Assembly (NCBI GenBank): GCA_902787555.1
Contig: CADAGO010000030.1
Span: 1-49,248 of the forward strand
Origin: an uncultured Bacteroidales bacterium
GTDB lineage: Bacteria > Bacteroidota > Bacteroidia > Bacteroidales > Bacteroidaceae
Direction: 5' to 3'
DNA: 49,248 nt
In this document: positions 31,544-38,782 of the stretch, piece after piece
How positions within the stretch are numbered: the first letter of the stretch is position 1
How the letters are laid out: every line of letters starts with the position of its first letter
The notes under the pieces: generated by a model
Told to the model about the DNA's origin: nothing
Databases searched by the model: none
Seen by the model: the letters and a program-made list of their open reading frames with translations, nothing else
Translations under genes and position numbers: made by a program

Positions 31544-32170
31544 ATGAACATCCTCATTGCACACGACGAAGCGTTCAACTTCACCTACAGAGCCAACATC
31601 GATGCTCTGCGTCGAATGGGTAAAGTGTCGTTCTTCTCACCGCTTCACGACACAACTCCGTTCTCCAACCTCTTACCCGGCGCTCAACGCACAACACAAG
31701 ACTCTCAACTCCTCATCTACCTTCCTGGCGGCTATCCCGAACTCTTTGCTGAACAACTTTCGGCTAACCGCTCGATGCGCGAAAGCATCAGGGAGTTTGC
31801 AGAACAAGGCGGACGAATCTATGCCGAATGTGGCGGATTCATGTATCTCACCCACGACATCGACGGCATGCCTATGTGTGATGTCTTTCCTATCGAAGCT
31901 ACGATGCACAATGCTCATCTCCATTTAGGCTATCGGCAGATGACTATCGGCAATATGACGGTTCGTGGCCATGAGTTCCATTACTCAGATATCGTACCGC
32001 CACAAAAAATGCCCGACGAAATCATCGTCGAGCAAAATCAATGCTCTGCGCGTGGCACCCATGTACCTACCGCCATCTATCGTTACAAGAATGTCGTGGC
32101 AGGCTATACCCATTGGTATTGGGCGGAACATCCCTCAACATTCGGGTACATCTTGAGCCCGTCGAAATGA
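31514..32170 (+). CDS. CbiA C-terminal half: glutamine amidotransferase domain
   Basis: The 218-aa ORF is the class I glutaminase domain of CbiA, which supplies ammonia for amidation. It contains MNILIAHDEAFNFTYRANID, LIYLPGGYPELFAEQL, the nucleophile Cys in IYAECGGFMYL, and the C-terminal His in VVAGYTHWYWAEHP. The start may be 31514 (7 nt after the previous stop, with about ten repeat-encoded residues) or the ATG at 31544, which gives the natural domain start. It is in a different frame from the N-terminal half, so readthrough alone cannot join them. The last residues (YILSPSK) and the TGA come from the first unit of a 24-bp repeat array. Confidence 0.88.
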   Translation: MVNSKMVNDPMNILIAHDEAFNFTYRANIDALRRMGKVSFFSPLHDTTPFSNLLPGAQRTTQDSQLLIYLPGGYPELFAEQLSANRSMRESIREFAEQGGRIYAECGGFMYLTHDIDGMPMCDVFPIEATMHNAHLHLGYRQMTIGNMTVRGHEFHYSDIVPPQKMPDEIIVEQNQCSARGTHVPTAIYRYKNVVAGYTHWYWAEHPSTFGYILSPSK

Positions 32171-32242
32171 TACATCTTGAGCCTGTCGAAATGATACATC
32201 TTGAGCCCGTCGAAATGATACATCTTGAGCCTGTCGAAATGA
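32147..32242. repeat. Four tandem 24-bp repeats at the operon junction
   Basis: Units TACATCTTGAGCC(C/T)GTCGAAATGA start at 32147, 32171, 32195 and 32219, alternating C and T at one position. They lie in the opposite orientation to the copies within the corrin genes. The first unit encodes the end of cbiA-C including its stop; the last ends 14 nt before the stop of the convergent btuF-like gene. Confidence 0.95.
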
Positions 32243-32255
32243 TACATCCTCATCG

Positions 32256-33416
32256 CTAACCCCTAACCGCTATCCGGTAATACTTCGGCGTGTAGTGCGG
32301 CAGCAGTTCGGGATGAAAGGCCTTCACAAAGTCTGCCAGCAGGATATGAGGCTCGACTGGTGAGAGTTCACGATAAGGTGTGCGACTCAGATTGCAGAAC
32401 AGCACTTGCTGCTGCTTGAAGGCTTTCATATGTGCATATCGAGGGTCTTCATTCTCCAACGTGGCAAGTGTATAGTCGCCATCGTAAGCTCCGTCAATCT
32501 GCCAGAAGTCAGCATTCACACTCTTGGCAAATACTTCCTCAAAATCGAGCGTCGTACCGCCTGAGTCGTCGTTATCAGCCATCACATAGTCGGCTCCTGC
32601 ATCTTTGAACAGTTGTGCCAGATAGCTCTGACCGCCTACCACATACCATCCGTCACGCATCTGCCGTCCGCTTGCCACGGTTGGTTTCGCTTTCGCACCC
32701 ATCATCTCCTTCACCTCTTCCCTCAGCTTCAGATACTTCTTCTCGATATCGGCAAACACCGCATTTGCCCTACGGGTCTCGCCCGTGAGGAGTCCTATCA
32801 GCTTGATCCATTCTGCCTGTCCCAGCGGATTGGTTTCCTTGTATCCGTGATGGGTGATGATGGGGATGCCGCATTCAAGCAAGGCTTCGAAACCGCCATG
32901 CTTGCTTGCCGACACGAAGATGTATTCTGGACGGGTAGCGATAACGGTCTCAAGGTCGAAGTTTCCCTCCTTGCCTATCTTGACAGTCTTCCCCTCGTCC
33001 ATCTGCTGACGCATCTTACGGTCGAAGATGTTCTTCAGCGAGTTCATGCCCACGATACGGTCTTCCAGTCCCAGCACCTCGAAATTGCCTAGTTGCAGGG
33101 CTGTCGTACAGATGAAGCGCGATGAGGGCTGTGTGATGACCAGTTCCTCAAGCCCCCCTCCGGCTCCCCCTCTATGGGGAGAGAGCGACGGATCGGGATT
33201 CGTAATCTGCACATGAACGCCGTCGTTCTGATAGTCCACCTTCAGTCCTTTCGCGTATTTGATGACAATCGTATCGGAGTAGTTGTCAGCCAGCGCAAAA
33301 AGCGAATCATGACGCATAAAGAGCGAGTCGGCTGAAATATCAGCCGACTGCTTCATGCTATTCCCACACGACAGCAACATCAGTGGGAGCAGTAAGAGTG
33401 ATAGTCGTTTTATCAC
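32256..33416 (-). CDS. BtuF-like periplasmic-binding lipoprotein (corrinoid/iron-complex type)
   Basis: The 386-aa protein has a lipoprotein signal (MIKRLSLLLLPLMLLSC) and a cluster-A/type III binding-protein domain: SSRFICTTALQLGNFEVLGL, IGKEGNFDLETVIATRPEYI, the long backbone helix around residue 220, and GQSYLAQLFKDAGADYV. It should deliver a corrinoid to an ABC importer; the riboswitch upstream of the operon supports corrinoid. A Gly/Pro-rich insert (DPSLSPHRGGAGGG, about residues 74-88) is encoded by a GC-rich hairpin repeat and is probably a surface loop. It follows cbiK by 15 nt and is the last gene of the riboswitch operon. Confidence 0.9.
   Translation of the reverse strand: MIKRLSLLLLPLMLLSCGNSMKQSADISADSLFMRHDSLFALADNYSDTIVIKYAKGLKVDYQNDGVHVQITNPDPSLSPHRGGAGGGLEELVITQPSSRFICTTALQLGNFEVLGLEDRIVGMNSLKNIFDRKMRQQMDEGKTVKIGKEGNFDLETVIATRPEYIFVSASKHGGFEALLECGIPIITHHGYKETNPLGQAEWIKLIGLLTGETRRANAVFADIEKKYLKLREEVKEMMGAKAKPTVASGRQMRDGWYVVGGQSYLAQLFKDAGADYVMADNDDSGGTTLDFEEVFAKSVNADFWQIDGAYDGDYTLATLENEDPRYAHMKAFKQQQVLFCNLSRTPYRELSPVEPHILLADFVKAFHPELLPHYTPKYYRIAVRG
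33148..33190. repeat. GC-rich hairpin repeat inside the btuF-like gene
   Basis: AGCCCCCCTCCGG..CCCCCTC and GGGGAGAGAG match the style of the elements at 345-408 and 3321-3416. It is translated as a Gly/Pro/Ser-rich insert. Confidence 0.6.
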
Positions 33417-33431
33417 GTTACCTTCCGTTTA

Positions 33432-34571
33432 TTACTCCTCCGGATACATTGAGTGGTAGGCATCCTCCAGGAACTCAGCATTCTTGGTGTGCTGAATCCA
33501 TACGTTCAGAACGCCTGGAAGCTCCAGCAGACCCTGTGGGTGGTTCTTGACAACAGGTACAACAGGAGTATAATCCTTGTGGCCGAAGAACTCAAACCAG
33601 CTGACGTCCTCGCTCTCTGGAGCCATTGGGTTCCAGTACTCGTCGCCTTCACCTGCCATATCGTTGTGAGCGTGGTCGCCTGCAATCGACATCAGGGCGT
33701 GCAGGAATACCTTACCGTTGGTGATACCCTTTTCTTCCATACGTTCCATCACATTCTCCTTGTAGTTGTCGGGCATATCAACAGTACCTACGAAATAGTT
33801 AGGACTATACTTTTGCAAAGCCTGCTCCAGCTGGGTGTAACGGACGTTAGCCTTGAAGGTGTCGTAGTTGTCGGGGTTACCGTGACCCATGAAAGCAACA
33901 GCACCCTCCTTTACCTCATTGGCATAAAGTGCATTCAGCTGCTTGGCAACCTCAGGTACGTCCTCTTCTGGATTGTTAAGCAGAGGCATACCCAGGAAGA
34001 TAGCTTCATCCTCAGCCAGCTTAGCCAGATATGCGTCGTCCAGGTGAGCAGAAGTAATATAACCGTTGTTCATGAACTTCTTGACAGAAGCCACTACAGC
34101 AGCAAATTCCTCGCCAGGGATAACCTGCAGCGACTGCACATAGATCTTGCTGTACTTAGCAGCACCGATAGCATGCAGCAGGTAACGAGGCTCATAGTAG
34201 TCGCGCTTCACAATCTTACCATTATCATCCACATTCTCTCCTGCACTTGCACGGTTGATACAGATGTCGCTTGAGAAGCAGATATACACGTCTGCCTCTG
34301 GGAAAGCCTTCTCATAAGCTGCCTTGGTGGCATCAAATGCCAGGAATGCATTGTTCCATGTAGAGCCGAATGCAACCAGCAAAACGGCTACGTCTTTCTT
34401 CGAAGTAGCCTTCTGCTTTGCTACGATTGAGTCGTTGAAACTGTACTCTGAGACGATGTTGTTAATCGTATTCTGAACGATTGTCTCGTCTTTGTCGTCA
34501 CATGAAGTGAACACAGGGGCTACCAGACAAACTGCCAGGATAGCCAGCATAAAAGAATTAATCTTCTTCAT
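33432..34571 (-). CDS. CbiK-type sirohydrochlorin cobaltochelatase, predicted lipoprotein
   Basis: The 379-aa protein contains the CbiK chelatase fold from about residue 60: VAVLLVAFGSTWNNAFLAFD, YVQSLQVIPGEEF, the metal-site His230 in FMGHGNPDNYD and His300 in ALMSIAGDHAHNDMAGE, matching the two active His of CbiK. It is longer than the roughly 265-aa cytoplasmic CbiK because of an N-terminal lipoprotein signal (ending FTSC) and a C-terminal extension. It is therefore predicted outside the cytoplasm, as reported for the periplasmic CbiK of Desulfovibrio. It lies between a riboswitch-controlled TonB receptor (14-nt overlap) and a binding protein. Cobalt insertion or removal, or tetrapyrrole handling during uptake, are possible roles. 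Confidence 0.9.
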   Translation of the reverse strand: MKKINSFMLAILAVCLVAPVFTSCDDKDETIVQNTINNIVSEYSFNDSIVAKQKATSKKDVAVLLVAFGSTWNNAFLAFDATKAAYEKAFPEADVYICFSSDICINRASAGENVDDNGKIVKRDYYEPRYLLHAIGAAKYSKIYVQSLQVIPGEEFAAVVASVKKFMNNGYITSAHLDDAYLAKLAEDEAIFLGMPLLNNPEEDVPEVAKQLNALYANEVKEGAVAFMGHGNPDNYDTFKANVRYTQLEQALQKYSPNYFVGTVDMPDNYKENVMERMEEKGITNGKVFLHALMSIAGDHAHNDMAGEGDEYWNPMAPESEDVSWFEFFGHKDYTPVVPVVKNHPQGLLELPGVLNVWIQHTKNAEFLEDAYHSMYPEE

Positions 34572-36780
34572 CGCTTGAATTTTGTTTAGTTGATACTATA
34601 TTGTTTTTAACACTCTTGCCTCGATTGAATCGTATGCTGAACGATGCATACACCGTCGTGCCTGGCGTATTGTTGCCCAAGTGATAGGGATGCATCGTAC
34701 GGTCCACATAGTTGAACAGGTTATCTACCCCCAGCTCCACCTTGTAAGCCCATTGTTTCCCCGCCTTGCTGAAGTCGTGCGTGGTATTGATGCGCCATAT
34801 CTGATAGTGCCTGCCGTTTCGGTTGTTCTGATAGAAACGTGTACTGCTACCACGTGTCGAGAGGTTGACACCCAGTTTATAGCGCGAGCTGAACGCATGA
34901 CTGAAAATGGCAGATGCACTCCACTTATGGTGAGCCGTACCGTCGATCGTCACTGTGTTCATCCGGTCCTTGCTGGCATCATACAGGTTTGCCTCAGTAT
35001 CAAGGTAACTATAAGCAGCGTTCAGTGTCAGTTCCTTCATCACCTTGTACGTGAGCGTCACATCCAGCCCACTGGTGCGAGCATCCTCCATATTCTTATA
35101 CATACGCGCCTGCACGTTACTGCTCCCGTCGCCCAGATAAGCCGTCGTGATACCCGCAGGTATCTCTCCTACAGGCACGTTCACCAGCGCAATCATATTA
35201 TCCAGCTGATTCAGATAGCCAGTTAGCGATACGGTGAGATTCCTGCCCCTGTATTCTATGTTGGCAGACCAATAGTTGTTGGTTTGAGGATTCAGGCTGC
35301 GATTACCGATATTGAAGAACGTACTGCTGCCCATCACGTGCAGGTATCGATAGCTCAGTTCCTTCGTCGTAGGCGATTTGAATCCCTGGCTCCATCCTGC
35401 ACGCAGTCGCCAGTCGCCTATCGACACCATCGTACTCAACTTAGGTGTGACATGCACCCCGAAGGCATCGTTGTCGATGAGTCGCACACCAGCCGTGATG
35501 TTCAACCATCGGAGCGGGTCGAACTCGTCCTGCGCATATAAGGCAGCCGTCCAGTCGTCAGCCGTTCCAGTCTCTGTGCGGTCGGGTGCTTTCAGATAGT
35601 CGTAGCGATATTCCGCACCTGCATTCAGCGTGTGTCCCTTAGGCAGGTAGAACACCCCCTTCAACTGTCCCATCATGCGTTGCTGATCGCTTTGCAATTT
35701 GCTCTGACCGGGACGCATCAGCACAGGATACCACTCACCGTTCAGGTCGCCATATTCCTCACCCTTCAGCAACACCGTCTCGTAAGTACCAGCCGTATAG
35801 TCGTAATAATAGGCATGCCTGTTCCAGTCGATATCGAGCGTCACGACGTCCTTCCCTCGCTTCTCACCGTTCACCTCTGAATTCTTGCTACCTACATACC
35901 ATTTCCCACCAACCGATGCAGAAGCATTATTGTAGCGCAAATCGTACGTGTACACGTCGCAGCTGGGATGCCTCCCGTTCTGCGGACGAAGGATGTTCTT
36001 CTTGTAGTACGACCCGTCGGCATAGAGTTCCAAGCCCTCCGTGGGTGTCCATGTGAGACGTTCCGACAACTGCCAGTTGCGGAACTTGTTCACCGTCTTG
36101 TTCCTGCTGTCGGTCAGCACCATACCCTCAGCCCATTCCTCGGCAGTATTCTGCCATCCGTCGTTCTTCTGCAGTTGAAAATTAGTCTGGCTGACAAGCC
36201 GTCCGATGTTGAACACCAATGCATCGTGCTGACGCAAGTCGTTGTGCGAGCCATAGCGGGTAGTGTTCTCAACGAGCCACCCCTGAGTGTCGTGCCGGCG
36301 AGTGATGATGTTAATCACACCCGCCATCGCATCGCTCCCGTAGAGCGCACTTTGGGCACCCTTTACGATTTCTATGCGTTCGATGTTTTGAGGATCAATC
36401 AGTCCCAAGTCGTTCTCACCGCCCACATCGCCATGAATGCGCTTGCCGTCAATCAGAATCAGGATATAGTTGTTGCCCAGCCCGTTCAACTGTGTCTGGC
36501 TGCCCATATCCCCCTCGCTGAAAGCAAACGAAGCCGTCAGTCCGCTCAGGATGTCCTCCAGACTCTTGCCGCCATAGCTCTCCAGCATCTTTCGCGAAAT
36601 CACCTCCGTCTGCACAGGCGCATCCTTCAACAAGTGCTGCGTACCAGTACTGGTAATCACCACCTCCTGCAGCAGCCCGCCCACCACATCATCGTTAGCT
36701 GACGTCTTGCTGTCAGTCTGAGCCATCAAACCGACACATGCACCCATCACCATGATGAGCATACACACCAATCTCTTCAT
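34558..36780 (-). CDS. BtuB-like TonB-dependent receptor under a B12 riboswitch
   Basis: This outer-membrane receptor of about 740 aa starts at the ATG at 36780 (MKRLVCMLIMVMGACVGLMAQ), a signal peptide; an in-frame Met 15 nt upstream is less likely. The plug begins LQEVVITSTGTQHLLKDAPV and includes YILILIDGKRIHGD and IEIVKGAQSALYGSDAMAGV. The barrel ends TTVYASFSIRFNRG, and about 15 further residues run into the cbiK start. The plug is similar to that of the receptor at 21337-23409, so they are distant paralogues. The cobalamin riboswitch directly upstream makes corrinoid the most probable ligand. Confidence 0.93.
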   Translation of the reverse strand: MKRLVCMLIMVMGACVGLMAQTDSKTSANDDVVGGLLQEVVITSTGTQHLLKDAPVQTEVISRKMLESYGGKSLEDILSGLTASFAFSEGDMGSQTQLNGLGNNYILILIDGKRIHGDVGGENDLGLIDPQNIERIEIVKGAQSALYGSDAMAGVINIITRRHDTQGWLVENTTRYGSHNDLRQHDALVFNIGRLVSQTNFQLQKNDGWQNTAEEWAEGMVLTDSRNKTVNKFRNWQLSERLTWTPTEGLELYADGSYYKKNILRPQNGRHPSCDVYTYDLRYNNASASVGGKWYVGSKNSEVNGEKRGKDVVTLDIDWNRHAYYYDYTAGTYETVLLKGEEYGDLNGEWYPVLMRPGQSKLQSDQQRMMGQLKGVFYLPKGHTLNAGAEYRYDYLKAPDRTETGTADDWTAALYAQDEFDPLRWLNITAGVRLIDNDAFGVHVTPKLSTMVSIGDWRLRAGWSQGFKSPTTKELSYRYLHVMGSSTFFNIGNRSLNPQTNNYWSANIEYRGRNLTVSLTGYLNQLDNMIALVNVPVGEIPAGITTAYLGDGSSNVQARMYKNMEDARTSGLDVTLTYKVMKELTLNAAYSYLDTEANLYDASKDRMNTVTIDGTAHHKWSASAIFSHAFSSRYKLGVNLSTRGSSTRFYQNNRNGRHYQIWRINTTHDFSKAGKQWAYKVELGVDNLFNYVDRTMHPYHLGNNTPGTTVYASFSIRFNRGKSVKNNIVSTKQNSSDEED

Positions 36781-36840
36781 TACTTGCGGATTCATACTAC
36801 AATCAAACCCCTAACCTGAGAGTCTTAATAGTTTCATTTT

Positions 36841-36990
36841 GCCTCGTTGGTAGGTCTTCTGGCTCACCGGCAAAAGCATGAACGGTCTTCCCAATTTTCT
36901 CAGTGACTCGAATGTTCAGCTTTTAGAATGCGGTTTACAGCTGCAGGTACAGCTCAGGATTTTCACCTGATTCCCTTGGCACCAAACGAT
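36841..36990 (-). ncRNA. Cobalamin (B12) riboswitch
   Basis: Read on the minus strand, the leader contains GGGAATCAGGTGAAAATCC, then GTCACTGAG (a GCCACTG-like block) and the B12 box AGCCAGAAGACCTACC. A P1-like pairing of TCGTTTGG with CCAACGA closes the aptamer (about 36989 to 36844). It sits between the promoter at 37026-37057 and the TonB receptor start, about 60 nt upstream of the ATG. Binding of adenosylcobalamin is expected to reduce expression of receptor, CbiK and BtuF. Confidence 0.93.
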
Positions 36991-37025
36991 GCTACGATTC
37001 GTAAGCTTTTCGCTTAATCGCGATA

Positions 37026-37057
37026 CAAAGGTAGTCACTTTTTCCGAAACCACCAAA
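37026..37057 (-). promoter_or_regulatory. Promoter of the riboswitch operon
   Basis: On the minus strand TTTG (37057-37054), a 20-nt spacer and TACCTTTG (37033-37026) put the transcription start near 37020, just upstream of the aptamer. Confidence 0.85.
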
Positions 37058-37286
37058 CAAAAATGGAAATAATGCAGAAATCATCCCCATTCTTTTCACA
37101 ACCCCTCTCATTTGTACCTTCCCACTTACCACCTCGCAAAAGTTTTCCGCTTAGTCGCTTAGCGGAGCAGATCCTCTCTGCCCTATGGACATCTCCCCCT
37201 CTTCTTCCCTCTGCTACCAAAGTAGTACCGCTCAGCTAACCCAATATTAATGAGGTATCATCGAAGACCCTATTACGCCTCGCCAG
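37058..37286. other. Spacer with no recognised gene
   Basis: Nothing coding is supported between the riboswitch promoter and the 11-bp repeat element. A short inverted repeat CCGCTTAG/CTTAGCGG lies near 37147-37163. Confidence 0.4.
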
Positions 37287-37356
37287 GTGCTCGGTGTGTG
37301 CTCGGTATGTGCTCGGTGAATGCTCGGCACCCGGACCCTTTTCCCGCTGTTTTGAC
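37287..37356. repeat. Second copy of the 11-bp repeat element with fixed tail
   Basis: Four 11-bp units (GTGCTCGGTGT, GTGCTCGGTAT, GTGCTCGGTGA, ATGCTCGGCAC) at 37287-37330 are followed by 15 nt and then GCTGTTTTGAC at 37346-37356. Last unit, gap and tail agree with 18323-18359. Confidence 0.85.
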
Positions 37357-37471
37357 ACTACAAAGGTACGAAATATAAATGAAATATGCAAACATTTTAG
37401 CAACTATTTTACATATAAAACAAAAATAATTATATAATCATATCATTTGCAATATTGATATTACAATTATA

Positions 37472-37684
37472 CACTTTAGACATTTTGGACATTTGACATT
37501 TGACATTTGACATTTGACATCTTGGTTTTTTATAAAAAATCGAAGGAAGAAAAATTAATATATAATATATATTATAATATATATTATATATTAAAAATAA
37601 TTATATTACAGCACTCTCTCCTTCTCCATTCCTTACAGAAAAACTGCGAAATTGTAAATGTCAAATGTCAAAATGTCCAAAGTG
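37472..37684. repeat. Imperfect 29-30-bp inverted repeat around AT-rich core
   Basis: CACTTTAGACATTTTGGACA.. (37472-37501) is nearly the reverse complement of ..GACAAAATGTCCAAAGTG-like sequence at 37656-37684. The left arm continues into TTTGACAT tandem repeats and the core contains TATAATATAT repeats (37560-37592). ATTATAC tandem repeats follow at about 37705-37730. No gene is supported from 37357 to 37980. Confidence 0.65.
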
Positions 37685-37981
37685 TCAAAACTGCACCTTT
37701 TTTCATTATACATTATACATTATACATTAACAAAATACGCCTCGGAATTGCGCCATCATTCAGCGTTATCCTAAGATGCCAGGTCACCTTAGAACACACA
37801 AGGAAATTGCATTTTTTTTCGTTTCTTTTAGCTTTTTATTTTATTAAGGCTGATTTGCCAAGTAGAGTTTACAATAGGCGGGAATTATTGTGTACACGAA
37901 ATCATACACTTTTGTAGGACTATAATCGATATTCATTATTGTGCAAATGGCCAAAAGAGGACCAGTCCGTTCATAACCAAA

Positions 37982-38015
37982 AAGGTGCTGTACATATTGC
38001 TTTGTACAACACCTT
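37982..38015 (-). terminator. Terminator of the DUF805 gene
   Basis: A 13-bp stem with one mismatch (37982-37994 with 38003-38015) lies 22 nt past the stop. On the minus strand it is followed by a T-run (complement of AAAAA before 37982); T-rich sequence on the other side could allow bidirectional use. Confidence 0.75.
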
Positions 38016-38037
38016 CTCTTTTTGTTCTGTTTTCAAA

Positions 38038-38316
38038 TTAGTCTACTGGCTGAGGACCCCACTTGTTGTCACCTTCCTGCGATTTCATGAACATGAAGAT
38101 AATTGGTACGATTGGGCAAAGAACCCACCATCCTGAGCGACCTGTGTCGTGAAGACGACGAATGGTAACAAAGAACGAAGGAATTGAACCTATGCAGAAA
38201 CATCCACATGTAATAAGGTTGAACAGTGCAAACCACCAAAACTCTGAACGTGATGCACGTCCCTGATAAGTTACGAACTTGTTGAAACAAGACTTGACTG
38301 ACTGACCAAATGTCAT
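38038..38316 (-). CDS. DUF805 small membrane protein
   Basis: The 92-aa protein matches DUF805: YQGRASRSEFWWFALFN near the N-terminus, a hydrophobic helix (about 28-48), the conserved TIRRLHDTGRSGWWVL, a second hydrophobic helix, and the terminal GDNKWGPQP. It is an integral inner-membrane protein of unknown function. It is short for the family, with two rather than three or four helices. It is monocistronic, with its own promoter and terminator. Confidence 0.92.
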   Translation of the reverse strand: MTFGQSVKSCFNKFVTYQGRASRSEFWWFALFNLITCGCFCIGSIPSFFVTIRRLHDTGRSGWWVLCPIVPIIFMFMKSQEGDNKWGPQPVD

Positions 38317-38369
38317 GATAATAAAAGTTTTAAATGTTAATAATACAATAATAAACTATAATTCGATGG

Positions 38370-38400
38370 CAAAGATATAACAAATTGTTAACAATGCCAA
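38370..38400 (-). promoter_or_regulatory. Promoter of the DUF805 gene
   Basis: The minus strand shows TTG (38400-38398), a 20-nt spacer and TATCTTTG (38377-38370), 54 nt before the ATG. Confidence 0.75.
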
Positions 38401-38417
38401 ACATTTTCTTTAAAAAA

Positions 38418-38448
38418 TTGGCGTTTTCATCTTTTTTCCTTACATTTG
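38418..38448 (+). promoter_or_regulatory. Promoter of the small membrane protein gene
   Basis: TTG 38418-38420, a 20-nt spacer and TACATTTG 38441-38448 lie 47 nt before the ATG at 38496. Confidence 0.75.
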
Positions 38449-38495
38449 TGCTCAAATATCGATGTGTGTTTGACATATAACACTATTCCGTCAGT

Positions 38496-38762
38496 ATGAA
38501 GTGGTTCAAGAGCGATAACGAAATCCTGCAGTTTCTCATCAACTTTTTCTTGATTGAGACCATCGGTCAATTGGCGCTCTTCTTCGTGTGCTTCATCTTC
38601 AGGTTTTTCGGTATGCCGCAGATCTATTTCTTCATACGCTCCACTCCCCTCGTCCATCACATCGTATTCACCGTGCTTCTTCTCATCGCTATCGGCGTGA
38701 GTGTCTATGGCATCATTCGCAAGCAGAAGAAGCAGAAAGGGAGCGAATCGGACGCGCATTAA
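38496..38762 (+). CDS. Small two-helix membrane protein, unknown
   Basis: The 88-aa protein has two strongly hydrophobic segments (about 12-36 and 53-73) joined by a short loop, and a basic C-terminus (IIRKQKKQKGSESDAH) that should face the cytoplasm. No family is recognised. A well-placed promoter upstream and a normal start support a real gene. It converges on lrp with 20 nt between the stop codons. Confidence 0.75.
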   Translation: MKWFKSDNEILQFLINFFLIETIGQLALFFVCFIFRFFGMPQIYFFIRSTPLVHHIVFTVLLLIAIGVSVYGIIRKQKKQKGSESDAH

Positions 38763-38782
38763 TCGCAAATGACAGATTTGGA

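Noticed and set aside
37507-37917. 136-aa ORF in the AT-rich spacer
   Set aside because: It is translated from TATAATATAT and other simple repeats, has no recognisable domain and no promoter.
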